Below, piece by piece: positions 45,857 through 57,149 of a DNA stretch of 64,000 nucleotides (positions are counted from its first letter, which is position 1; each line of letters begins with the position of its first letter). Location of the stretch: positions 2,016,825-2,080,824 of the forward strand of contig JAGTJL010000015.1 of NCBI GenBank assembly GCA_020746875.1, written 5' to 3'. The translations under genes were made by a program, and so were the position numbers. This DNA comes from Rhexocercosporidium sp. MPI-PUGE-AT-0058 (Eukaryota; Ascomycota; Leotiomycetes; Helotiales). The notes under the pieces were generated by a model that worked only from the letters and a program-made list of their open reading frames with translations, did no database searches and was not told the DNA's origin.

Positions 45857-46610
45857 TGTCAGATTTTGACTATTTGCATGCCTTACTCTTCTAAAGGCAG
45901 AGTGAGAGTAGGTTTATATACATGAGTTAAAGGCTTTAGAGCCTTCCATGCCTTTACAAATTAATGCTTTTAAAGCATTCTATATTCACGTGACTCTTAG
46001 ATTACATGATTTCCAACACGCCCCCTTGATTCAAGCATCCTCTAACTCAATATCAAGGCGACAAAATCGGCGGCTTTAGCTCTGGCTCTGGCTCTGGCTC
46101 TGGCTTTTGGTTCTAGCTCTTTGGCTCTGACTCTAACTCTGGCTCTGGCTCTAGCTCTTGGTTCTGGCTCATTGGCTCTGACTCTGGCTCTGGCTCTGGC
46201 TCTAGCTCTGGCTCTGGCTCTGGCTCTTGCCTACTATTCGTCTTTGCTTAGTATTTAACGAGGTAGCTGTTCCTCCGGTTCTTATTTCTCTAAGAGACCG
46301 ACTCCTACTAGTTTAGAGAAGGCAGTCCTCTTTGCGAATAAGTCCTTTAATAACGTAGGTCGGCATCTACGGCTTGAGTTAACGATAAGGAGCTCTACCG
46401 GGAGGACATATAATAGAGGAAGAGAAGATCTTACTCGAATTGCTACCATGTCAGATTTTGACTATTTGCATGCCTTACTCTTTTAAAGGCAGAGTGAGAG
46501 TAAGTTTATATACATAAGTTAAAGGCTCTAGAGCCTTCCATGCCTTTACAAATCAATGCTTCTAGAGCATTCTATATTCACGTGACTCTTGGATCACATG
46601 ATTTCCAACA
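45857..46610. mobile_element. TRIM-like mini LTR retroelement, 754 bp
   Basis: Two 162-bp direct LTRs (45857-46018 and 46449-46610) begin TGTCAG and end CCAACA. A perfect 5-bp duplication CTAAT lies at 45852-45856 and 46611-46615. The 430-bp interior starts CGCCCCCTTGATTCAAGC, contains a GGCTCT hexamer array and has no protein-coding capacity. It is inserted in a RIP-destroyed repeat yet remains GC-normal itself. LTR differences are a handful of transitions. Confidence 0.92.
46078..46228. repeat. GGCTCT hexamer microsatellite inside the TRIM element
   Basis: Interrupted array of GGCTCT/AGCTCT/GACTCT hexamers over about 150 bp. Confidence 0.93.
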
Positions 46611-46615
46611 CTAAT

Positions 46616-49281
46616 CGAGTATTTTATTAATTAATTTATAAAACGTTAAAAAATATAAAATTATTTTAAAAGCTTTAATAATGTAAAGTGGCGATTCTAG
46701 CCAGGAAATGATGCCTAAGGCGTTATTTAAGGAACTAGGCATATAACCTTTAAAGGTTTGTATAAAAGGCTTTTCCTTTATATAAAATTAAAAGAATTAA
46801 ATACTTTTTTACCTTAAATCTTAACTCTTTAAAATTATTAAGCTCCTTGCCTAATGCTTTGCGTCGTGCTACGTTCTTTATTTATTATAGCTTTTATATT
46901 AATAACTTACGCAGGGAGAAAATCGTATAGATTCGTCTTTATACGACTTATATAAAAGCATCTCGATTCGCAGTTAAGACTATTTATTAAAACCAAAAAT
47001 TTATAATTTTCCGCTCCTTAAATTAAGCATTCCCTTTTTCTTTTAAAAAGACGTAACGATTAATAATAATATAAAAATTAAACTTAAATTAAAATAGCTT
47101 ATCTCGGTAATCTATTAATAAAACTTAAACGGCCAAACTTAATTCCTTAAAGAAACGCCGGAAATTATAAACTATAAATAAGAGAATTAAGAGAAATATT
47201 ATTAACTTTATATTTAAATTAAGGCGTCTCTTAATAATTCGGAATACAAAAAGTAAACCTTAACTTAAACTGAAATCGCTAAGTAATCCGAACTCTTAGT
47301 TTTAAGGTTTTTATTAATACTAATTTTAATTTATAATATGTTATTAAAATAAATTAAATATACGTTAACTAAAATTAACCGAGAGATTAGTGAATCTATT
47401 GAATTAAGATTAATAAGCCGAGATTAAAAGTTAATAAAAAATAAAAACCTACGAATATCGTTAATATTTAATAATAAAAACAATTAATATATATTTTTAT
47501 TATTTACAGAATTTCTTGAGTTCCCGAACTCTAATCAAATTAAATTAAACATGAAAGTAAAGCCGGAAACCTTTTAAACTCTATTACCTTTATCTTTTTT
47601 AGACTTATTAAATACTTTAATTAATAGTTTTATAAAACCCTTAAATTTAAGTCTTAAAAACTCGGAAATTATATTAAGAACTAAAGGAAACTTATAAAAT
47701 ATAACTACTAGTAATATTAAATATTTCCTTTAAGAGATTATGCCTCTCCTCGGGTCAGTAAGCATGCCTATCTTCTCGAGAGTAAATATCTCGGATTTTC
47801 TAAAGTAATATGTAGAGATTAATATAAATTACAAAGTATTAAAAAGTGATTAAGTTATTTATTTATTTTAATATTACGATAACCTCTGACGGGACATTAT
47901 TAAGACTCTCCCGAAATAAAAGAATAAGAAAAGATAAAAAACACTAGTAAAAGTATTAAAGTCGGAATTTAAAAAATATAATCGACAATAAATTTAAGAG
48001 TTTATGAACTTTTTTTAAGAATTTATTATAATTTAACGTATTATTATAAATTTTAAGGGCTATTGCCGACTTTATTCTCAAGTTTTAAAGGCTTTTATAT
48101 ATTAGAAAATCCTTAATAAAGTCAATTAAGGCAAACTCTTTCTCTTAAGATTACCGGCTTCCTTTCGAAATAAAATTATTAAATAGCTTAAAATCGATAA
48201 CTTTAAATTAAAATCTTATAAAAAAAAGTATTTCGAATTTATAAAATACGTTTTTAAAACGGTTAAAAGTAAGTAAATAATAAAAGCTCTTTAGCGAGAG
48301 AAATAATTAATAACGTCGTATATAAAGGAAATTTAAGACTTAATAAAAGAATATACTTAATCTTTAATAGTTATTAAAGTAATAAAAAAGGCACTTATGA
48401 CGCTGCCTTTCTTAAAAAAGGTTAAAGTAAATATTAATAAAATAAAAGCATTAATTATAAAAATGACTAACTTAAAAATAAACCTTATTTATTTTAAATT
48501 AAATTAACTTTTAAATATAAAGCCTTACGTTTTAGAGTTTAGTCTTGGGAATCGAATTTTACCTTAATACACTTAATATAAGTTCACTAGTCCCGGGTAC
48601 TTTTAATAAGATAATAAAAGTGGAATAATAGATTTAGGCGGAAGCGTTAATATTAATATAATAAAATATAAAAATAAAGTATATAACTTCTGTAATAACC
48701 AGTTCGAAAGCCTATTATATAGGTTTAAATACTAGTGTCCCTTCTTTTATTACTTTATTAATAATAACGTCTATTATATTAATAAATATAAGAAAATTTA
48801 TATTAAACTATATCGAGAAAAGACTTAATTAACTTAAAAAAAGTCAAAATAATCTTAAGTCGTAGCGATTCAATAAAAAATTAATAATATAAAATATAAT
48901 AAAAACCTAAAGGCACGTAAATTTAACCGCTTAATTTATATTATTAAAAAACGACCGAAAGAGGTGTGAGAATAAGCGAGCCAATCAGGAATGAGGAAGC
49001 GCAGTAGGTGAGGACATGTGATCAAAGAGAGAGAATTGCTTTGCTTACTTACTTGAAGAGCTAGAAGAGCTCTTCAGTAGTTATATATAAAATAATAGCT
49101 TCTTTAAAAGCTTTTACGACTACGTAATTAATTACGTAGCTTATACGAGCTACGTAATTAAATACGAGCGTAATTTCCCGGAATACGAAGGTAATTTCCG
49201 GGCCGCGTAAGTAGTGGAAACTCCTTCGGCTATTTTAGGGTAGAATCGGCACGAGTTACCGAAGTCAAATCCAACAGCGGG
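46616..49281. repeat. AT-rich RIP-degraded block
   Basis: The first 65 bp complete the window-start repeat. The remainder is a long TpA-rich tract with no readable frame; several transposons probably decayed here. A short less-mutated patch lies at about 48955-49060. Confidence 0.6.
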
Positions 49282-50168
49282 AGTAATTACGCACTTGTGG
49301 CCGGACAAGTAAGCGAAGTAATAAGCACCTTGTTTAATAATATTATAATATTAACCGCTACCTTTTATTTGGAAAGCGCTATTAATATAATATAGCCTAG
49401 ACGGACTATTATATAAGTACCTATTAGCTGCTTTAGAGCCCGGAGAGCAGTAGCGGCACGGCGAGGGGCGGGGCCGGGAACGGAAGCAGCCGAGAGCTTT
49501 GCCTTAGCGGCGACCTTCTTTTTGCTATTAATAATAGTTTTGACTTATTATAAGTCAGTAGTTATTCTTTAATTAAGTAATCTCTAATTAATTAATTTTA
49601 ATTAATCGATCTCCGATGAATAAATCGAAACTAATAGATGGAAAATCGAGCTACTTACCTTACTTTAGCGAGTAGATCGGCGTTTTATTATGATTATCTT
49701 AGCGGAGCGCTTAAAAACGCTTATAGTATCGAAGGGAGCAATTGATTAGTTAATTAATTAATAGATTAATTAAATAATAAATCGAGAATAGTCGATTTAT
49801 AAGTTATCGAGTATTTACAGGTTTAAGTTAAGTGGGAAAATCGTTGATTTATATAATCAGGTTGTTTGCTTAATTACCGCATTTAAGTATAGTTATTTGC
49901 CTAATTCCATTTTAGTATTTGCTTTCGCTTAATACAGTTAATCTCAGTAATAGTAGCTTACTATTATTAATTACTTAAGGGGTGTGTCGTATAGGCACGG
50001 GCAGCTACTCTCTTAGTACTATACGTGACATAATTAGGTTCTGCTATTGTAGACCGCCTTTAAAAGAATAACTGTTTCTCCTGATTCCTTTTATAATTAA
50101 AAGAATAATTAATCACTTTAATTCAACTAAAACTACTCGTAATGCTTTGATCCACTTCTATACCACAG
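49282..50168 (-). repeat. Dispersed repeat R2, copy 2
   Basis: Direct repeat of 41791-42651 and less mutated. The minus strand around 49285-49550 reads KKKVAAKAKLSAASVPGPA and ALRALKQLIG before stops appear. The family is not recognised. Confidence 0.8.
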
Positions 50169-51021
50169 AAGCGCAATTCTTTACCCTAAAAGGACCTATT
50201 AATCGTTTTTTAATTCTTAATGAAAATATGTAGCATTTTATAAGGCTTATATTAAATCTTTTTAGTAATTATAATAATAATTAAAACCTCAATTTTTTTT
50301 ATTTTTATAATATTTATAATCGAATAAAAAGGACCGATTTCCAATTTGTTTCGAATAAATAATCCGCTCACTTATTTAAGGGGCATATCTTAAGCTTTAT
50401 AATAGTTGTTTATAATTAATATTAGAATATCTTTAGGACAAGTATTTATATAATATGATCTTAAAGCTTAGTAAAAGAAAAGATAATAAGTTCGCAGCTT
50501 ATTTATAGCCCTAATTATCTCGGAAATTTATTATTTTTATTCAATATAAGTTAAATCTCTTATACATAAGGCAAGTATATAATCAACAATTTATTATTTA
50601 ATAAACCCGCAAGCCATTAAACTCAAAAGACTTTACCCAAAGTAAAATACCCTTCTTACTATATTGGCTTAATACACGCGCCCAAAGATATTGCAAATAC
50701 CGATATTAATAAAATCCTCGATAATAAAAAAAAGATATTTACAATAATTAAAATCTTTTTCCTTTAACTTAAACCTTAATACTAATCACATTCTCTTAAC
50801 AATTACTAAATTTTGTTTTGCTTTTAAGCTTAATTATAACCTTAATTGCAAACACATTCTCGGCCCGAAAATCTGAAACAAAGCGGCTTCTTCGCCAACG
50901 CATTGCAGCTCTCAAAGAAGAATTAATAGCAGTAAAGAAAGAGTCAATCGTAGCAAAGAATTAATTCGGCTTAGCATAGACCCTCGGAATGTGTATAATA
51001 TTAACTAATATTATTATTTAA
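50169..51021. other. AT-rich region with short coiled-coil-like remnant
   Basis: RIP-like throughout except about 50870-50965, where the plus strand reads KRLLRQRIAALKEELIAVKK, a short heptad-like stretch without flanking coding sequence. No gene can be supported. Confidence 0.4.
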
Positions 51022-51144
51022 TAACGTAATTTATCACCGAGCGGCGCACTTTTCCTCAGTAAATAACTTTAAATGCTAGTAAAGTAATTATAATAAAGTA
51101 AATTAATTAAAACTACTTTAAATTTATTAAATAATACTTTTATA

Positions 51145-53222
51145 ATATTTTGACAAGTTCGTGCATTATGGCTAGTTTCTCCGCAGGCCTTATAATACTT
51201 CGTAAACGGCTGGCCCTCCCTACGACTACCTCCCGCTACACGCATATCGCGTCGTACTTCTTCCTCCGCTTCCTTCCGGGCTATTATATCTTATACATCC
51301 TTTATTATAAGTGCGCCTCCTTAACGAATACGAGTCTTTTTTGCCTTACGGCATTTACTGAGTGCTTATTAGCTGCTCGAAGCATACGCACTTCATTAGA
51401 CAAAAGGGTTATTTCATAAGTTATTCGCTCTATACTCTTTGCCAACGCTTTAATTGTCTCGAAAAGAGGAGTTAACGAGCTCTCTTAATAACAGGCAATC
51501 CGGTTTCGAATAAGAGTCGTTTATAAGAGAGCTTTAATAAGGTTTAAAGGGATCTGGGAGACTTATTAGTCGACGTTAGAAGAGGGGGAAAGGGGAGTTA
51601 GAGTCCGTAACTTCACGTTAAGCTTTAAAAGTATTGCTTACGGGTCAAAAGGCACTAGGCTAGCTCCACAGAACCCAGCTTAATAATTCTAAGCTGTTAT
51701 TAATTCCTTATACGCTGCCGTAAAAGCTAAAAAGAACTCGACTTTTATAATATAATTAATATAAGTCTTAATAAAAGTCTCCATTTGCCGGCCGTATGCC
51801 CGTTTTAATATACTGAAATACCTGACGTTAAGAAGCTAAGTAAGATAGGAAAAGTAAGGAGGTAATCTAAGAGTTATAATAGTATATGCCTTATAATACT
51901 TTTGGAATTCGGCCGATTCGTGACTCTTATGCTTATTAAGGACTAGCATTCGGTAAGGACTCTTTACTCGAGTAATAATATGCTTATTAAAGTGTTTTAT
52001 TTATTTTAGACCCGTCTCGTTATTCGTTTATTTATTTTCTATTAATTTAATAACTCAGTCGTGTGGCAGGCTCCCGTTTATATATTAGTTCGCGAGGTGG
52101 TTCTTCCCTTAGACGATCAGAAACGGAGGCATATTATAGCCCTCGCTATTAATATAAGTAATCGCTATAACTTATTCCCGATTCCCTGGCTGAACTGCCT
52201 TGCCTCTGCCACGCCGGTCCGCCCGAGTAACAACTATTACAGGGCAGATAACACCTATTATAAAGCCACCAGTGGGTGTCAGAATTCGGTGACCACACCC
52301 TAAATATTAGGCGATCCTTACCAAAAGTCACCCTTTTACACTTAAAATAAAATAATAAGTAATTAATAAGAATGTTTATAAATATTAAAATCTTGTTCGT
52401 TATTATATATGAATAAACTCTTACTACTTTTCTTTCATATAAAATGATTATATAAAAAGCTTTTATAATAAGATTGAAAACACTATCAAAAAGACGACTA
52501 TCTCCTTATTTAAAATAAGCTTGGCTACTTAATTTATTATTTTATTATACGAAGACATAATCCTCTTTAAATCTTAAAGAAACCAATAAAATAAAGAATG
52601 TCTTGGAATTTCAAAAGTATTTTATATCTCATTCGTTTTTAGAAAATATATTAAGGTAGAGGATTTTGGGTGAGAATCGCTTATTTTGGGCCGTGGTTAC
52701 CGAATTCTGACACCCACTGGTGAAGCCCGTCTCGTCAAAGTTATAGAAGTCGCAGTTCAAAACCCCGTACTTTGCCCTTATGTTCTACACAAGCCGGAAC
52801 CGCGCGCCTAATATCTCGGGATCTTCGCATAAGGCCCTTTAGAAGTCATAAACGCGATTAAAACGCGCCTTTAGGTCTAGTTGTCGTTATATAAATCGAT
52901 GCGCCCAGAGCTTGCCGACGCGTCTTCCCCCTCTCGATTCGAGGATATAATTCGCCATATCTTCTATACTAGCCAGCCGGGGTACAAATCCTCTCGAATC
53001 CAGATTAAGGATATATTATATAATCACTTACTCTTTTAATTTAGAAAGTTTATAATAATTAGGTCGTGTTTCGCTGCGAGGGGTTCGGCCGGCTATTCTC
53101 TCGCGAAGTGTTGTTTCGGATACTTTATAGAGCTTTACTGTAAACCGATAACTGAGTTTCTTAGACGTCCGAATAGCCCTAATAGCTAGAATGATTCGAG
53201 CTTCATCTATATAGATTTCCAT
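51145..53222 (-). pseudogene. pogo/Fot1-type transposase, RIP-damaged, split by MITE
   Basis: Minus-strand frame starts MEIYIDEARIILAIRAI at 53222 and continues SETTLRERIAGRTPRSETRP, GKLWAHRFI, LKARFNRVYDF and CDFYNFDETGF, where a MITE (52722-52267) breaks it. It resumes IIGVI, GKAVQPGNRE, GYNMPPFL, then YRMLVLNKHKSHESAEFQ, LKRAYGRQMETF and GASLVPFDP. A coiled region (SNEVRMLRAANK) and a zinc-knuckle tail (ACGETSHNART) follow in shifted frames. Many stops at former Gln/Trp/Arg codons show RIP. The first catalytic Asp motif (NFDETGF) is intact; the second reads LVLNKHKSHES in place of LVLDGHESHES. Confidence 0.88.
52267..52722. mobile_element. MITE nested in pogo-2
   Basis: 456 bp, ends CACCAGTGGGTGTCAGAATT and its complement, homologous over about 60 bp inwards. 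A 4-bp AAGC duplication (52263-52266, 52723-52726) fits: removing the element and one AAGC restores the transposase frame exactly (DETGF|IIGVI). No coding capacity. Superfamily uncertain. Confidence 0.88.
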
Positions 53223-53353
53223 TTGTGGTTATTAGGCTATCGCGTTATAAAGGTAGATGCCAAGGTAAAGTGCGCCGCTCGGTGATATGCGCCGCTCGGT
53301 GATAAATCACGTTAACCGAAATTCAACGCCTTAATTTGAATACAAATTTTTAG

Positions 53354-56017
53354 TTAATTAGGAATATTATAGAGCTTGCTCCTAGTCTTCCTCCAAAAGC
53401 CCTCACGTTTAGGGAGGAGTTTCTCTCTCTGCTTCATCTCTGATTCATTCGCTGTAGAGTATTGATTCCGCAGCGAAATTAATCTCATTCTGAATTCGAT
53501 TGTTGAGCAGTAAGGCATCCATTCACTTTCATCAGGGAAGGTCAACTGTTCACTTTGCTTCCATAGCCACTTAAAGAGCTCTAGGTTCCCTGCTTCTGCT
53601 GCTACTCTGAATGTTTGGCCAACATCAGCGAATGATATCATTTGGACACGGGATGCGTAGTCCCTGAAAGATTCGCTGAGGCAGGATGATGCACTCGTGG
53701 TTTCGGTACATGTAACAGTCCAGTGAAATGATTCGGCGAAATGGACTCGAGATTTCAACCGTTGTTTCCAAGGAATACCACTTGGGCTTTCAGTCTTCAT
53801 CCATCTATTGGCCGCATGGTCAAGAAGGAAGAGAATAGAGAAGTCTACTCTTCCTCCTTTGTTTTGAATCGCTCCAAAAGAACTGAGACAATTTCTTCCT
53901 GCATGCCCAAGGGCGCTTAAAAAGTCACCAGAGTCAGGATCCAAGGTTTTGATGCGATGCAAGAATGCTCCAACGAGGGCAAGATGTGCGTTGAAGTTTG
54001 GATCGGCTGAAGAGATGATGAAGTTCCACATATCAGGCTGTAAAATAAAATCCTTGACGGTCCGGTGAAGATACGAAACTTTGGCATGCGCGCCATCGGT
54101 TTTGTAAGACGGTGCTTCTAAGAGAAGCTGACAACGACTGTTGAGGCGACGCCGCATATTATCCGCTCGAAACTTGACTTTTTCAGAGGGCATGGTTCCG
54201 AATTCAGCTTGGATAGCCTTCTCCAAACCATCCTCTGCCAGGTCAAGCGTGAGTAAGGTCAGGGATTCTTGTGCAGCTTGAATAAGTTGAAATAACCTCG
54301 ATGTCTGCGTGCGGTGATCTGTGTCCACATGATCCAGTATTTTGCGGAAGAGATCGTCCAAGTCCTCGGGCAATCTTTGGAGCCGATCGTGGAGGTCCGT
54401 TATCTTGTCTCCGTCTCGAAGTCCATCCAGCAATGACCGTACAACAATACGCACCCACAGGAAAACGCCATTCGCTTTTCCAGTTATCCTCGTGGCTAGA
54501 CCTTGCGCTTCAAACGGTTCAAACTCTAGTAGCTTGATGAAGAGTTCATTGGAATTAAGTATATCAGAGACATATTTAAAAATGTCTAACCGGGTGAGCT
54601 CTTCCATTCGTAACGAAGGTATGCGCTTGAATGTGTCCTCGAAAACATTCCAAGGGCGACTGGAGGCACATATCTTGATATTTAGCCCTGAACGCGAAAT
54701 TCTGTGGACAAATTCGGCGATCCCTAGAGGGTCGTTATCGACTTCATCCAGACCGTCGATGAAGATGAAATATTTGGTGGACTGATCCTCCAGGAGAGTC
54801 GCAAAAGCACTGCTAAGCTCCGACCATGACCACAGACGAGAATCACCACCAAAGAGTTCATAGTATTTCCAACGATCTGGAAACAGATGCGGAATGAGGC
54901 AGTTACGATCACCTATCAATGCATAGAGCAGTGATTGCAGCAGACCGAGTCGTGACATCTGCATAGTTGTTCCAGAATTCCAGAAAAAGAAGCTTGCAGT
55001 GCGTAGGGGACTATCGCCAGCCCAAAGTCGCAAGGAGTGATCGGTGCGGCCGTCGTCACACAAAAACTTCATCAAGGTTGATTTTCCAGAACCTGGTTTT
55101 CCCGTGATCCAGTATAGGCTTTCCCCGCCTTGGAGCCAATGGAGATAGCTGTCGCAGTTGGCTTGCGAAAGATTACTGGGCTGATTCGACTGTGAGATAT
55201 CTCTGGAGAAGACCCACTCAAACGTTTTGGTGTGCGCTTCTGGGATGGTCGCATGGCGGTCTTCCATGGATTGGAAACGCAATTTCGCTAAGATTTTCGA
55301 CGTCAGAACATTGTCTCTTTCCCCCTTCACGGCGGCTGACAGCTGCGAGGAAAAGGTGTGAAGATCGTCGGCATTACCAACTTTCCAGTCGTTTCTCTGG
55401 AGGTTGTCGAGAACCTCTGCTTGCCATTTTTTGGTCCCATCAATGAATCCAAGAAGTTGTTGGCCAGCTTCATTTTTGGAGGATCGTCCGAATCCGAGAT
55501 TGTTGCTTGTGATGTTCTCTCTCAACAATAGAAGGAGCGTGGTATCGATTTGGCGCCTGTAACGTTCCTGTCGTTCAGATAGGTCCTTGATCTTCTTTTC
55601 CTCCCAGATGCTTTTCAGAGCTTGGCGAAAAGAATTCCATCTCTTATTGGCACCTTCGAGTTTGAGTTCTCTAAGAGCATCGACTAATTGTCTTGAAGTT
55701 CCTCGGCAGCCTTGAACGAGCTCCGTAAGAGTTTCTTCTGTCGACTGCGATTTTGCCGTGCTCTGAGAGCTTTTCTGAGGTTTGCTTGGCCACACACGGT
55801 GTATATCCACTGGCTGTTCGTGGGCAGATCCAATGAATAGTAGTCTACTGGTAAGAGCATTAAGGTTTCGTGTAATAATTTCTAGTTCGGCGTGTTCGAC
55901 GAGTATGCCATCCGCGGAATTATAAATCTCGCGACCTCTGTCAATCAACTCCCCTGTAAAACTAAGAAACTGCACTATGTTCGAAGCAAGTGACAACGCA
56001 GTAAGTGGGTCTAGCAT
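53354..56017 (-). CDS. NACHT-domain STAND (NLR-like) receptor
   Basis: Intronless. I take ATG 56017 as start (MLDPLTALSLASNIVQFL, the usual N-terminus of fungal STAND proteins); an ATG at 56041 would add eight residues. Numbering from 56041: residues 9-200 helical Helo/PigL-like N-terminal effector-type region; residues 260-300 linker (HATIPEAHTKTFEWVF); NACHT core with Walker A GKPGSGKST (314-322), Walker B FIFIDGLDEVD (425-435) and an ICASSRPW motif near 460. A long helical region with a YLHRTVKDFI block follows; no WD40, ankyrin or TPR array is visible. Such proteins oligomerise on activation and trigger incompatibility or defence cell death. The frame is undamaged although AT-rich transposons flank both sides. 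Confidence 0.92.
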   Translation of the reverse strand: MLDPLTALSLASNIVQFLSFTGELIDRGREIYNSADGILVEHAELEIITRNLNALTSRLLFIGSAHEQPVDIHRVWPSKPQKSSQSTAKSQSTEETLTELVQGCRGTSRQLVDALRELKLEGANKRWNSFRQALKSIWEEKKIKDLSERQERYRRQIDTTLLLLLRENITSNNLGFGRSSKNEAGQQLLGFIDGTKKWQAEVLDNLQRNDWKVGNADDLHTFSSQLSAAVKGERDNVLTSKILAKLRFQSMEDRHATIPEAHTKTFEWVFSRDISQSNQPSNLSQANCDSYLHWLQGGESLYWITGKPGSGKSTLMKFLCDDGRTDHSLRLWAGDSPLRTASFFFWNSGTTMQMSRLGLLQSLLYALIGDRNCLIPHLFPDRWKYYELFGGDSRLWSWSELSSAFATLLEDQSTKYFIFIDGLDEVDNDPLGIAEFVHRISRSGLNIKICASSRPWNVFEDTFKRIPSLRMEELTRLDIFKYVSDILNSNELFIKLLEFEPFEAQGLATRITGKANGVFLWVRIVVRSLLDGLRDGDKITDLHDRLQRLPEDLDDLFRKILDHVDTDHRTQTSRLFQLIQAAQESLTLLTLDLAEDGLEKAIQAEFGTMPSEKVKFRADNMRRRLNSRCQLLLEAPSYKTDGAHAKVSYLHRTVKDFILQPDMWNFIISSADPNFNAHLALVGAFLHRIKTLDPDSGDFLSALGHAGRNCLSSFGAIQNKGGRVDFSILFLLDHAANRWMKTESPSGIPWKQRLKSRVHFAESFHWTVTCTETTSASSCLSESFRDYASRVQMISFADVGQTFRVAAEAGNLELFKWLWKQSEQLTFPDESEWMPYCSTIEFRMRLISLRNQYSTANESEMKQREKLLPKREGFWRKTRSKLYNIPN

Positions 56018-56041
56018 AGTGAACGAGATGGTCGTAAACAA

Positions 56042-57140
56042 TAGTTACTGTGAGTCTAGCGATTCTTGCGATCACAGAGTACGATAAGGAGCTGAGTTGT
56101 AGTTGTAGTACACGGGTAAGGGCCCCTCTTACGCTACATCAAGTCTCCAGCTGACCAGCCGCATATTTGGCAAAATGATGGCTGACTGTGACTGCCTGTG
56201 CCGCCATATTCTTTCTTATCCTGCGCCTTAGGGAAGGCAGCGAGCCGGCCCCCAGGCGCCTTATCTGAGTGTTGGTTGCGACCTTTCTCCTTTAGTGGCG
56301 GCTTACATAATGGAATTCTTTTAAGTTACTGGCCTACTTGAATAATCAGGTTTCGGATAGTTGGGTGGCGCCTTTTAAGTAATACACGTGCGTGGTTTTG
56401 GTTGGCCGGGAGAAGTAAATGAGGCTTGAGATAGGGCATCAACGGGAACTGCCACTGTCCCTCTTTGGCCCTCGCAGAATATTCTATATATAGCCAATAA
56501 AAAAAAGGAATCCTCGCCTCCCTGTTTATGGATTAATTTTAGGTGATTATTACGCTATACTTAGACCACTCCCTTAATTAAGCGACCACTTGTAGGCTCA
56601 GAATTATTCGGAATATGCCTTATACCCCCGCATATATAGTAGGGATAGATATGAATAAGAACCTTTAGGTATTAAGGTGTGCATTTTCCTTCCGCCGACG
56701 GTTGAGGTATGCAAGTGGGCTGGTATTGGTTAAAGATTACGTGTTCTCAAGTAAGTTTTGTAATAAAATGAATTCTATAATAACACGAGAATAGAGACCT
56801 TAAGAAAGAAGCATAATATCGATTTGTAACTTAGAATACAAAACTAAGGAGAAAAGGTTCGGGTTGAGGCAAGAAGAGGTGGTTTTATGCCAACCTCGCT
56901 TGCAATCACGTGAAATATGGTTGCCGTATCCAAAGCTGTAATTATTGTTCTGTCTCCTCCGTCTAAAAAAAAAAATAAGAATCTATCACGTAGAATACTA
57001 AAGGGGAAGAAAGTAAGAATTAGTGAAGTAATAGGAAGCAGAAATTAATTAAGAAGTGCTTTGCCCTCCCGATTTGAGGGAAAAGGGTAGTTATATATAT
57101 ATTAAGTAAGTGAGTTTAGTTAGCTATAAATATGCAGGAA
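56042..57140. other. Upstream region of the NACHT gene, gene-free
   Basis: The first about 450 bp have normal GC and should hold the promoter, then composition falls toward the copia remnant. A poly-A run lies at 56967-56977. No frame above 60 codons. Confidence 0.5.
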
Positions 57141-57149
57141 GTATACCTG

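Larger units (their letters stand above)
51024..53312 (-). mobile_element. pogo/Fot1-type transposon, pogo-2, with nested MITE
   Basis: Inverted ends ACGTAATTTATCACCGAGCG (left) and the complement of ACGTGATTTATCACCGAGCG (right), with TA duplications at 51022-51023 and 53313-53314. 2289 bp, or 1.83 kb without the nested 456-bp MITE, the usual Fot1 size. The right terminus carries a tandem copy of GCGCCGCTCGGTGAT. It lies 41 bp past the stop codon of the NACHT gene. Confidence 0.92.

Noticed and set aside
51150..51419. 89-codon plus-strand frame
   Set aside because: Antisense to the decayed C-terminal part of the pogo-2 transposase.
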